64,000 bases of DNA. It comes from JBHJGO01 sp050331715. GTDB taxonomy: Bacteria; Cyanobacteriota; Cyanobacteriia; Cyanobacteriales; Microcoleaceae. This document shows positions 49,106 to 58,565 of this stretch, one piece after another. The notes beneath the pieces are model-generated. The model was not told where the DNA came from and did no database searches. It was given only the letters and a program-made list of their open reading frames with translations. The translations under genes and the position numbers were made by a program. Position 1 is the stretch's first letter, and each line of letters opens with the position of its first letter. The stretch is taken from the NCBI GenBank assembly GCA_050331715.1, contig JBHJGO010000042.1, positions 1-64,000 on the forward strand, in the 5' to 3' direction.

Positions 49106-51361
49106 TTAATCCGATCTAAACCACTTCAAGACAGAAATAATCACTTGATCAATCCAGCTTCGTGGATTAGCTGCAGCTAGCTTGCGTTGTGCTTTATTGC
49201 GTTCCAACTCTAGCTCAGCAATTCGTCTTTGCCCCTGTTGTTGGCGAATTAACTGAATCAGATAATCATGGGCAAGTTGATAGCGATTGTCTGGAATATC
49301 TGGTAATAAAAGAATCAGTCCATATTCCACCAGAACCTCAAGCACCAACTCTAGCTTTTCCGGTATCACATCCAACTCCGCCCTAAGTTCCGATTCTGTC
49401 TTGACAGGCCGAGTTCCCACTTCATTTGTCAGGGCATACAAGACTGAGATCACAATCAATTCATTCTCTTGGCCACAATCAACGATTATGCCATCCAAAA
49501 ATTGACCTAGCAAAACTTGCTTTGATTTTTTACCTAGTCGTTGATACTGAGCTAAAGTTGTGATTCCTTTAGCTTGAAGCTGACCTCCTACCAGTTGAAC
49601 TTCTACCGGGTTGATCCCTTCCCACGGCTGTTCTAAATCCTCAACAACCTTCTCAATCAAATCAAAGTCAAATCCGGTGGCACTAGTTGCAGTTTGATTT
49701 TGAATAAAACGTTGTACTTGCTCAACAGAAAACTGCTCTAAGTGATAGAGAACGGGCTGAGACAATATATCCGCCTGAATTACAGAACTTAAGTTCATCA
49801 AGCGATCCCACTCAATCAAATAATGCAGGTAATCTGTTCGGATTGAGAGTAAAACAGTTGTTCCTTCTAGCAATAAACAACTTCGGAGAAATTGGTAGAG
49901 GGGTCGGCGCTGAGCCATCTCAGGACAGACAGTAAATAGTTCTTCAAACTGATCGAAAATTAATACGGTGGAAAGTTGATGAGCGCAGTTTTTTTCAACC
50001 AGTTTTAAAACGCCTGTTAAATTCCATGTTGCGGGATCGGGATTCCGGAGCCAATCGGTGTAGATTCTTAGCAGAATTGGCACAGTACTTTCGGTATTTT
50101 CTGACTCTAGCTGTTTCTGGATTAGAGTTGGCATCACACCCGCCGTTAGGAGGGAGCTTTTACCGACACCCGATTTACCATGCAAAATTACTAACTTATG
50201 CTTTTGACTTTGAATCCGATCAACTAAAGTATTGACATCCTTAAGGCGATCAGAATTTAAAATTTCCAGGGCCACTAAATGCTTTTCGGGTCGCGCCTGG
50301 AGTCGAGGCTGGAGTTGACGAATTCCCATGAAAGAACTCAAACCCTGCTGATATCGAATCCGAAATTGCTCTTGTTTTAAATGGGCCGCTTGACCGTATT
50401 GATTTTGTTCAAAATAGAGCTTTCTGAGAGCCTGTAAGACCTGGAGATAGGCTAAATGATCCTGTTGCAAAATTGGACTACGCCGCGCCCGTTCTAACTG
50501 AGTCACTAGCGCTTGCCAATGTTCTAGTTCCTGTTGAGATTCAGCCCAGAGCAGAAAGCAGGACTCATTATTGGGGGCTTCGCTGGCGGGACTGATTAGG
50601 GATTGCTTGTGAATCGCCAGGGAGAGATCCATCAATTGAGTTGCATGTGTCCACTTGGATTCCCGCATGGCAACTTCAGCCAGCCAGGTATAGTCCTGGG
50701 CAATTTGTTGATCGGAACCGTAGGAAATGTGCAGGTTAATTGCCTGCTGAGCCACACTCGTCAGGGCTTCCCAGTCTTCAAGTTGTTGCACCACTCTCGC
50801 TAACTGCCCCACAAACTTGGCAGCTAAATCCTGACGTTCTGCCTGTTCGCAGATTCCCAAACATTGCTGTAGATAGGTTTGGGCCTCTCGTCGGTGGGCA
50901 CGAGATTGGTCTCCCTTTTCCACATCCCCTAAACGAGCGTAGTTGAGTCCCAGGTGAAATAGCACTACTCCCATGCGTTCTAGAAAATAGTGATTAGGAA
51001 GTGCTTGCAATGCTTCTGAATGTAAATCTGGATTGGTTAGAGGAGTTGGCCAGAATTCCAGGCTTTTCTGGTAGTGTTCGAGGGCAGTTTGGAGCTGATC
51101 CTTGGAGTAGGCTTCTCGACCCAGCAAAAACTCAACACTCGCCGACAACAGATGACCGATATCCCCCTGGCTCTGCACCTCCCGAAGTACAACCACGAAG
51201 CTGGGATAGGCATCCTGTAGGATCACAGAGTTGGATTCAAAGATAGGTGTATGGCTCTCCAGTGTGCGAGCAAAGACCCGCTCTACATACTCCGTTAATA
51301 AATCAATCAGAGCAGAACGGCGAGCACCGGACGGAAGCTCAGGCCGATTCGGATTAGCCAT
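49106..51361 (-). CDS. TPR-STAND NTPase (novel STAND family)
   Basis: The 751-aa protein has an N-terminal TPR-like superhelix (about 60-330: 'ALEHYQKSLEFW', 'YFLERMGVVLFHLGLNYARLGDVEKG', 'AQTYLQQCLGICEQA') followed by a STAND P-loop NTPase (about 375-650): Walker A 'LVILHGKSGVGKSSLLTAGV', Walker B 'TVLIFDQFEELFTVCPE', sensor 'VLLSIRTDYLHYLIE', winged-helix region 'RYQLAHDYLIQLIRQQQ'. A terminal 'LAAANPRSWIDQVIISVLKWFR' helix closes it. STAND proteins are ligand-triggered signalling switches; many act in defence or stress. No effector such as a nuclease or protease is fused, so partners would have to act in trans. Confidence 0.85.
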   Translation of the reverse strand: MANPNRPELPSGARRSALIDLLTEYVERVFARTLESHTPIFESNSVILQDAYPSFVVVLREVQSQGDIGHLLSASVEFLLGREAYSKDQLQTALEHYQKSLEFWPTPLTNPDLHSEALQALPNHYFLERMGVVLFHLGLNYARLGDVEKGDQSRAHRREAQTYLQQCLGICEQAERQDLAAKFVGQLARVVQQLEDWEALTSVAQQAINLHISYGSDQQIAQDYTWLAEVAMRESKWTHATQLMDLSLAIHKQSLISPASEAPNNESCFLLWAESQQELEHWQALVTQLERARRSPILQQDHLAYLQVLQALRKLYFEQNQYGQAAHLKQEQFRIRYQQGLSSFMGIRQLQPRLQARPEKHLVALEILNSDRLKDVNTLVDRIQSQKHKLVILHGKSGVGKSSLLTAGVMPTLIQKQLESENTESTVPILLRIYTDWLRNPDPATWNLTGVLKLVEKNCAHQLSTVLIFDQFEELFTVCPEMAQRRPLYQFLRSCLLLEGTTVLLSIRTDYLHYLIEWDRLMNLSSVIQADILSQPVLYHLEQFSVEQVQRFIQNQTATSATGFDFDLIEKVVEDLEQPWEGINPVEVQLVGGQLQAKGITTLAQYQRLGKKSKQVLLGQFLDGIIVDCGQENELIVISVLYALTNEVGTRPVKTESELRAELDVIPEKLELVLEVLVEYGLILLLPDIPDNRYQLAHDYLIQLIRQQQGQRRIAELELERNKAQRKLAAANPRSWIDQVIISVLKWFRSD

Positions 51362-52055
51362 GGTACGACGGAACTCAACTGAAAGTAGGAGATCCCTTTC
51401 ACTCTAGCATCTGGCTTTTTGAATTTTTAAGAATATCTGCCTTCCACGTCTCAGGCTGCATGGACTGTTGCGTTTGCGGTGGCCTTGCTCGGCAATGAGG
51501 TTATTCGTCGTCAGCCTTCTATGAATCTTTGTTTTTAGTGGGATATTACGGCTACTCTGGCAGGGATTGACACATTACGAGTCGATTTCGATTTTTGAAC
51601 GTCAGGTTTTTGAAGGTTGATTTTTTGAACGTTAAGCCCGCAGATGGCAGTTAGAACGTCGAGGGGAAGAGCAATCCTCTAGAACGGATAGGTAACCGAA
51701 CGGTCAAATGTTTCAGGAAACAACCGAACCAGTAGCCATTTGAAAAGTTTCGCAACTTTTGTATTGCCTCGATCTGCCCAACGACACAACCTGATTCTCA
51801 AACAAACATGCGGAGAAATCATAGATCAATTTTTTCCAGCTCAATATCGGCCATCATAGCGAACTTTTTTGATAAGCTGCAGCTACACAAATTACTTCTT
51901 GACAGAGGATCTAAGAGGGTAAAACCCTTAATGGTGAGAGGGTTCTACACCTTTGACCCTAAAGCCAATTCTTTCCAATATCTCCAGATGATCGTCCTAT
52001 CTCTCCAGATGGGAACAATGGGTACACATCCCATCGTATTGGAGTTTTGTGAACA
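51362..52055. other. gene-poor region with coding relics
   Basis: About 700 bp with no convincing gene. At 51431-51538 (+) a 35-codon open stretch 'TSQAAWTVAFAVALLGNEVIRR' reads like a membrane-protein relic without start. At 51590-51634 tttttgaacgt is repeated three times. At 51808-52059 (+) an 83-codon basic ORF overlaps the start of the next broken gene by ATGA and could be a fragment of it. It looks like decayed accessory DNA. Confidence 0.45.
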
Positions 52056-52400
52056 ATGATGACACCAAAACAGCCCAGCCAACAGCACACAACACAAGAG
52101 ACAATTGAATTCGATGGCAACAGCACCCCATCATTCGTTGGTTCTATGGAAATTCAGAATGTTGATCGCCACGTGGAATCTGAAGTTAGGCAACTCCATC
52201 CCCAATTCGTCAACGGTTTCGTCAGCAACACAATCAATACGCTGCAAGTCGGTATCGGCGAACTCATCAATGACTAGTCAATGACCAGGCAGATTTAGCA
52301 GCTCTATCCTGATTTCTCGATTATTGGGTCGAGGGAAAAATTGATGCGTCTCAGCCGCCGCGATGGTCAGTGATTCGGGATATTCTGCATTGGGTGGATT
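52056..52400 (+). pseudogene. broken small hypothetical gene (11-bp duplication and in-frame TGA)
   Basis: The ORF 52056-52277 ends 'LQVGIGELIND' at a TAG created where caatgac is duplicated (caatgac-tagt-caatgac, 52268-52285). Skipping 11 bases continues as 'DQADLAALS', then a TGA where Trp is likely, then 'FLDYWVEGKIDASQPPRW' and 'SVIRDILHWVD' to a TAG at 52398-52400. The downstream half clearly has protein-like composition. Product unknown. Confidence 0.55.
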
Positions 52401-52914
52401 AGGTCGATAACTGCTCAAGACTAACTCCTTCGTGACTGAGCAACCACTTTTTTCGCTCTAATCCGCCGGCGTAACCTGTGAGTTTAGACTTGGCTCCGAT
52501 CACGCGGTGACAAGGGATTGCAATGGCAATTGGATTTTGAGAATTGGCCATGCCTACGGCGCGAGATGCAGTGGGTTGACCAATTTGGGTTGCGAGTTCT
52601 TTGTAGGAAACCGTTGCACCCACGGGGATTGTTCTGAGTGCTGACCAGACTTTTTGTTGAAATGGAGTGCCACCAGGATTTACAGGAACCTGATCTACAG
52701 TGTGAAGATCTCCCTTCAGATATTGATCAACCGTCTGGCTGAATCCCTGGGGATTCTCAGTCGGAATCAATTCAACGGTGTCAAATCGAGCCTGAAGCAA
52801 CTTCAGCATGCGGGATTCACAGTCTTCAAACTCAAGTGCACACAAATTTTCACCATCTGTAACGATCAAAAGCTGCCCAATTTCAGAACTGATTCTGTCG
52901 ATTAGAAGTTTCAT
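52399..52914 (-). CDS. ogt: methylated-DNA--protein-cysteine methyltransferase
   Basis: Repairs O6-alkylguanine by transferring the alkyl group to its own Cys. The 171-aa protein has the DNA-binding 'TPFQQKVWSALRTIPVGATVSYKELA', the Arg-finger region 'SRAVGMANSQNP', the active site 'IAIPCHRVIGAKSKLTGYAGGLERKKWLL' and a normal length. The N-terminal domain 'LIVTDGENLCALEFED' is typical of Ogt. It stops 2 bp into the convergent broken gene. Confidence 0.95.
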   Translation of the reverse strand: MKLLIDRISSEIGQLLIVTDGENLCALEFEDCESRMLKLLQARFDTVELIPTENPQGFSQTVDQYLKGDLHTVDQVPVNPGGTPFQQKVWSALRTIPVGATVSYKELATQIGQPTASRAVGMANSQNPIAIAIPCHRVIGAKSKLTGYAGGLERKKWLLSHEGVSLEQLST

Positions 52915-53135
52915 AGTTGGATCGTTTGGAGAGAGTGACTCCCAATATTATCGGTGGTTACTCGAATTCCCACATTGTAGTATGTTGTGGCATGGATAAT
53001 CCATAACCCCCTAGATCAAAGAAGCGTAGAATCTCCTATTTCCTGTTCTGAAAATCGCTCAAACTTTTGTCGGTTAACTGCGATAGGATGTTGCATAGCT
53101 TTGATTTTTAAAAATTCAGTATTGGTTCTAACCCT

Positions 53136-53534
53136 ATGAAGAACTTCTTCTCTCGCCTGCTTGCTCTAGTTTTTGTCTGTGTGATTGCCCTTGTCGGCTG
53201 CACCGCCTCACCATCCGGGATCAGTGGTAACTATCCTGAAGATACCCTGGCAGTGGTCTCCAGTCTCCGCACAGCCATTGAATTGCCCGACAACACAGCA
53301 GAGAAATCAGCAGCCCAAGCTGAAGCACGTCAAATGATTAATGAATTTATTGCGCGCTACCGTCGGGACAACTCAATCTCCAGCCTGAAATCCTTTACAA
53401 CGATGAGCACTGCCCTGAATGCACTGGCCGGTCACTACAGCTCCTATCCCAATCGTCCCCTGCCTGAGAAACTGAAAAAGCGAGTTGAGGATGAGTTCAA
53501 GCAGGTTGAGTTAGCTGTGAAGCGGGGTGTGTAA
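53136..53534 (+). CDS. psb27: Photosystem II assembly lipoprotein Psb27
   Basis: Lumenal lipoprotein that binds CP43 during assembly and repair of Photosystem II. It is 132 aa, with a signal sequence 'LLALVFVCVIALVGC' ending in a lipobox (LVGC, Cys22) and a four-helix mature domain with 'NYPEDTLAVVSSLRTAIELPDN', 'MINEFIARYRRD', 'SFTTMSTALNALAGHYSSYPNRPLPEKLKKR'. Own promoter likely; an imperfect hairpin with T-run follows. Confidence 0.94.
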   Translation: MKNFFSRLLALVFVCVIALVGCTASPSGISGNYPEDTLAVVSSLRTAIELPDNTAEKSAAQAEARQMINEFIARYRRDNSISSLKSFTTMSTALNALAGHYSSYPNRPLPEKLKKRVEDEFKQVELAVKRGV

Positions 53535-53597
53535 AGAGTTGTACTGATAACTTTTCCGTTTCAAGCTGACGTCAGAATTAGCTAAAATTACTAAAAT

Positions 53598-53654
53598 GTA
53601 CTGAAGTAACTGGTCTGAGCGTGAAAGACGCTACAGTAACTCCGGTACTTTTTT
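53598..53654 (+). terminator. imperfect terminator hairpin after psb27
   Basis: Arms gtactgaagtaactg and cagtaactccggtac pair with three mismatches around an inner gagcgt/acgct stem, then a run of six T (53649-53654). It ends just before the ATG of the next gene, so that gene's ribosome site is within the structure. Confidence 0.65.
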
Positions 53655-53657
53655 GTT

Positions 53658-55169
53658 ATGGGAATGCTCCGTTTGATTACTCATCATCCTTTGCGTCATC
53701 TCTTCAGTTTATTGATCGCTGGCCTATTTGCGCCGAACGTTGGAATTCAGGCGGCTGAGGCTCAAGCGCTGCGCTATTGTCAGATTGCTCCCAATGCAGT
53801 CTCGCAGAAAGAAAGCTTGCTGCAAGCGTCACTCCAGGGAAATACAACAGCCCAGCAACAATATCAGACCGTCCTGACTCAGCATGCCCAGGCGGTATTT
53901 CAATGTCGTCAGCAGAACTGGCCCAAAAATCAGGCGATTTGGTTACGACTCTATCCCTGCGATGCTCAACCGGGAGCCATCGAGCGAATTCTGGATGACA
54001 TTGTTAACCGAGGGTACAACCAGGTTTATCTAGAGGTCTTCTACGATGGGCAGGTTCTACTCCCCGCAGCTAACAATCCGACCTCCTGGCCTTCCGTTTT
54101 CCGGGCGGCTGATCAACGGAACCGTGATTTATTGGCTGAAGCAATCCAAAAGGGCCGACAGCGTGGGTTAAAGGTTTATGCCTGGATGTTCATGCTGAAC
54201 TTTGGCTATACCTACACGCTCCGGACAGATCGACAGCAAGTTCTAGCCCGTAACGGTGCGGGAGAAACGACGGTCACTGCAAATCTAGATGGCACAACTG
54301 TTGATGACTTTGGTGAAAGCTTTGTGAACCAGGGATTTATTGATCCCTACAACCCCATGGGCCGACAGGACTACCAAACGTTACTGAACTCGGTGTTGCA
54401 GCGCCGACCCAGTGGAGTTTTGTTTGACTATGTGCGTTATCCCAAAGGACTGGGCGGACAGTCCGTTGCCACCCGTGTTCAGGACTTATGGATCTATGGT
54501 GATGCTTCCCAAAAGGCATTTCTACAGCGGGCAACAAATGAACGGGGTCAGGAATTAATTCAGCGATTCCTGAACCAGGGGTTCGTGACTGAAACGGATC
54601 TAAAACAGATTGAAACCCTCTACCCAGACCAGGAGGAACCCTTCTGGCAAGATGAGAAGGTTTTGAAACCGTTGAGTGCGATCGCTCCTCTCGGAGAAAC
54701 CCTGCAAAATCAACTCTGGCGCTTGAGTGTGGCCCATGCCCAGCAGGGAGTTCTGGATTTCTTGGGTAATATCAGCCAGACTGTCCAGGGTCGAGGAATT
54801 CCAGCCGGAGCCGTATTTTTTCCAGAGGGCAATCGCCGCATCCGTGAACAGGGCTTCGACTCTCGCCTCCAGCCCTGGACACTATTTTCCAACTCGATTG
54901 AGTGGCATCCAATGGCCTATGGCGTTTGTGGAAATACAAGTTGCATCACGTCTCAGGTTCAGACGGTGGTGAGCCAGGCTCAGCCTGGAACAAAGGTGAT
55001 TCCCGCCCTGGCGGGCCAGTGGGGCAGAGCATTTAATAATCGTCCTTCTCTGGAGCAACAGATGCAGGCAATTCGCTCTGCAAGCCCCCAGGTACAGTCA
55101 GTCAGCCATTATTCCTACGATTGGCTAGAACCTGGACTCACGCAACAACGGAAGTTTTGTCAAAGTTGA
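53658..55169 (+). CDS. exported glycoside-hydrolase-like protein (family 10-like, GHL)
   Basis: The 503-aa protein has an N-terminal hydrophobic signal segment ('HLFSLLIAGLFAPNVGIQAAEA') and a TIM-barrel of the GHL/DUF187 type: 'AIERILDDIVNRGYNQVYLEVFYDGQVLL', 'LLAEAIQKGRQRGLKVYAWMFMLNFGYTYTL', 'GFIDPYNPMGRQDYQTLLNSVLQRRPSGVLFDYVRYPKG' and 'FSNSIEWHPMAYGVC'. 'VLFDYVRYP' is the catalytic-strand signature of these putative glycosyl hydrolases. It may trim extracellular or wall polysaccharide. Paired Cys near the C-terminus (CGNTSC) suit an oxidising compartment. Confidence 0.8.
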   Translation: MGMLRLITHHPLRHLFSLLIAGLFAPNVGIQAAEAQALRYCQIAPNAVSQKESLLQASLQGNTTAQQQYQTVLTQHAQAVFQCRQQNWPKNQAIWLRLYPCDAQPGAIERILDDIVNRGYNQVYLEVFYDGQVLLPAANNPTSWPSVFRAADQRNRDLLAEAIQKGRQRGLKVYAWMFMLNFGYTYTLRTDRQQVLARNGAGETTVTANLDGTTVDDFGESFVNQGFIDPYNPMGRQDYQTLLNSVLQRRPSGVLFDYVRYPKGLGGQSVATRVQDLWIYGDASQKAFLQRATNERGQELIQRFLNQGFVTETDLKQIETLYPDQEEPFWQDEKVLKPLSAIAPLGETLQNQLWRLSVAHAQQGVLDFLGNISQTVQGRGIPAGAVFFPEGNRRIREQGFDSRLQPWTLFSNSIEWHPMAYGVCGNTSCITSQVQTVVSQAQPGTKVIPALAGQWGRAFNNRPSLEQQMQAIRSASPQVQSVSHYSYDWLEPGLTQQRKFCQS

Positions 55170-55213
55170 TCACGAAAATCTTTTCAAGCTGTCGCCTTTT
55201 ATCAAAATCGGAG

Positions 55214-55414
55214 CTAAGGTTTGATGGCAATGGCTGAGATTGATCCCGTCAGGTCACCCTGTTCTGGAGTGTCAATGCCTCCAGGTTTGACCAACGTTAA
55301 ATCAGCAACCCCATCATGATTTTGGATCACCGCTAGACAAACGCCAAGAGTAATTCCGCAAATTCCGAGCAGCACTGACACGATATGCCAGGTTTTGACG
55401 ATAGATGGATTCAT
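55214..55414 (-). CDS. possible small single-pass membrane protein
   Basis: 66 aa from MNPSIVKTWHIV. One hydrophobic helix 'IVSVLLGICGITLGVCLAVI' is followed by a short hydrophilic tail 'NHDGVADLTLVKPGGIDTPEQG'. Not recognised. The gap between flanking genes is otherwise empty, which supports it weakly. Confidence 0.4.
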   Translation of the reverse strand: MNPSIVKTWHIVSVLLGICGITLGVCLAVIQNHDGVADLTLVKPGGIDTPEQGDLTGSISAIAIKP

Positions 55415-55631
55415 AGTTAATAACACCACAAGGTCAACTTAGGTTTAATACATGGGCAGGCTCGATGCACAAATCTCATAAGTTGATCATATGCGATACC
55501 AAAAGTTATATCCAACAGTGGTTTCACTGAACTGGTGATGTGTTCTAGACCGCCTTCTCTTCAAATTCCGGGCGTCGCATCAGGTATCGCCTCGGCTGGC
55601 CCAACCTATAGGAGTTCTCAAAAGAGCAACT

Positions 55632-58535
55632 TCAAAAGAGCAACTTCAAAATCTCGTTGAACTCATAGTTATCAGCCAAGTTCTGTAATGTTTCGGCAGC
55701 GGCCACTTTATTCGAGGGCATGGCTTGAATGAGTTTTGTGACTTTCCTTCCTCTGAGTTGACTGGCAGCTTGATGCATCTCTGCTCGCCACTCAGGTGGC
55801 ATCTCCTTCAAGTGAGTTGACAAATCAGCTAACGTGGTCTGAGGTTGGAAGCTACCGTTGCTTTCCAGTTCATGACCGTTCGTTGCAGTAATTGTTTGAT
55901 GGATCAATTGAATCCCCAGATGTCGCACTAACTTTTCCCACATAATCTCCTCTTGAAAGGGCTTGACCATGTAATCATCAAAACCGGATGCCAGCACTTT
56001 ACTACGCTTTCCCTGGAAGACACCCGCTGTCAAAGCAATAATTCTGGTTGAGCCTTGAGTTGTAGATTTCTGTAAATTCTGCTTGGATTCTCGCTGTCTA
56101 ATCTGTTGAGTAGCTTGGTATCCATCCATCTCAGGCATTTTTAAATCCATCCAAATTAGATGGGGATACCAGGTTTGCCAAATTTCCACGGCATCATGAC
56201 CATTACAGGCTTGTTTCACAACCAACCCAGCCGAAGTCATTAAATCCAGTAGCAAGAGACAATTATCTGGCTCATCATCCACCACTAAAATTCGATAGTC
56301 CGGCTGTCCTGATACTAAACCCACAACTTTTCCCTGAACAAACTGGGTCGGAATAAACGCCCTAGACGCAAGCTGAATGGGAATAGAAAATTGAAAACAT
56401 GTTCCTGTATCAGCAGCACTTTGATCAGCAGCACTTTGGGCTGTAATCTCTCCGCCCATAAGTTTAATAAATTTATGGGTAATAAAGAGACCTAGTCCAC
56501 TACCTTGCTTAATTTTCCGTCCGGCTGTTGCTTGCTCAAAGGGTGCAAATAATTGCTCTAATTCATCCTGGGTAATGCCTGGGCCTGTGTCTAGAATATC
56601 CATCTTAAGTTGGGGTTGATCACCCTTTGCACCCTGATCAATTCGACCTTTTAACGTTACCTGCCCCGCTTCAGTGAACTTAACTGCATTCCCCAGTAAA
56701 TTAATCAAAACTTGTCGCAGCTTTCCTTCGTCCGCATGAATGTAATGGGGCAGGTTCCTATCTGGCTCCAGAATAAACTGCAATCCTTTTTTTTGAACTT
56801 TGAGACAAAACATATCCTGCATGTCCTGGAGTAGGCCATGTAGATCAAAATCTCTTTCTTGAAGTACTACCCGACCCGCTTCAATTTTGGACATCTCCAG
56901 AATATTGTTAATTAAAGATAATTAATGCTCCCCGCTACGATTAATAATATTCAAACGTCGTTGATGTTCAGGTTTGAAAGACGTATCTTTAGTAAGAATT
57001 TGCGCGAAACCAATAATGCTGTTTAGGGGTGTTCGGAGCTCATGGCTCATATTAGCCAGAAATTCTGACTTGGCCTGGTTGGCACTTTCTGCCTTTTCCT
57101 TTGCATCTTGGAGTTCGATTTGAGTCACTTCTAGCTTTTGTAATGTTTCTCGCAATTCTTGATTACTTTTTTTCAAGGTTCTTTGACTTTCAGCCAAGGA
57201 AGCAGTTCGTTCTTCGACTTTTTGTTCCAATTTTTGATTGGCCTTTTCCAAGGCTTTTTCGCTTTGACGAAGAGAATCAAAGGAAGTTTTCAACCGCTCT
57301 GTCATCCGGTTAAAGGATCGAGCCAGGGTATCAGTTTCAGCAATGAAGCTGGGATTAACTTTCTGTTGCAGATCGCCTTGAGCCAGTTCATCGGAAGCTT
57401 GCGAGACTCGCACCACTGGCATGGTGATCCAGCGGGAGGTCATAACGCCGAGCAAAGTTGCCACCCCTAAACCGCCCAGGCAAAGCAACAGGGTATGGCG
57501 TGTATTCGCATCAATTTGCGCTGTAAAGTCTGATTTTGGAATCACCACCGCCATCAGCCAATCCAGACCTCGACCATCCCGAATCGGTGTGACCTGGAGG
57601 AATTGTGATTTGCCATTCAGCTTGAAGATCAACCGTTCACTAGTGTTAATCTCTTTGAAATCACCGAACTGAGTTTGCAATTCCTGGGCAGCCGCCCGAA
57701 TTAGAGTGTTGCTACTATCAACGGCTGCCAGCCGCTCTTCTCCCACTTCAGTTTCAAGGAATGGCGATTCTGCTGCTGAACTGGCCACAATGTCTCCGGA
57801 GCGCTCCATGATGAATACCTGTCCAGATTTGCTGACTTCTATCGCTCGTAGAAAATTACTAATATCGGATAGGGTTAAATCTACCGCTAGTACTCCCAGC
57901 AATACATTCGATTCATCATAGATGGGGGCAGTATTCGTAATTCCCAAGCTCGGAGGATTGATAAATACATAGATGGACGACCAGCTTGGCTTTTTGGCTT
58001 TTTCTGCTTCTTGATACCAGGGTCGGTCTCGTGGATCAAGTTCGTCAGTTTTTAATAGTTCGACAGATTTCCCATCCGCATTCAGTCGATAGATTTCTCG
58101 GCGAGAATTTGTCCATTGATCCCGAATTCTTAAGGTTGTGAGATCGTCAGTTTGCCGCCAGACCCCAACAAAGTCGCCCGCTGGGTTGCCGTAGTAAACA
58201 TAGGGCACAGCCTCCGAAATTTGAGTCTGTCGCCAAAAGTAATCGATCAGGGTAGAGTAATCGGTCAGGTCGAGGTTTCCCGTTTGGATTGCGGCGACGT
58301 TAATCTGAAGAAATTGATAGGGGGTATCAGCAAAATTCTGGATATGTTTTTTAACGTGATCGGTGACTTCATCGCTGATGCGAGTCATCAGTTCATTGAC
58401 AGATTTATGTCCATTGCGAAATGAGAGCCACCCTGTCAACCCTACTGCTGCCACAATCGGCACCACAAAAGATGCCACGAGGGTACTGCGGATGCTCGGT
58501 TTAGAATTTGAGGGTTCTTTTGGGTGATTCATCAT
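55632..58535 (-). pseudogene. hybrid sensor histidine kinase split by an in-frame TAA
   Basis: Reading through one TAA (about 56924-56922) gives a 967-residue kinase. N-terminal transmembrane helix (about 20-40), dCACHE sensor ('DYFWRQTQISEAVPYVYYGNPAGDFVGVWRQ', 'LDPRDRPWYQEA'), second membrane helix (about 345-370), HAMP, coiled coil, HisKA ('FLANMSHELRTPLNSIIGFAQIL'), HATPase ('LINLLGNAVKFTEAG', 'DTGPGI', 'GSGLGLFI'), a receiver ('ILVVDDEPDN', 'IWMDLKMPEMDGY', 'MVKPFQEE') and a C-terminal helical region. The stop replaces a Leu codon (TTA to TAA) inside 'NRSGEH-LLSLINNILEMSKIEAG', the most conserved part of HisKA. As it stands, sensor and kinase parts would be separate proteins (56922-58535 and 55632-56894). 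Confidence 0.85.
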
Positions 58536-58565
58536 TCAATGACTAGAATTCGAGAAAACCTGGAA

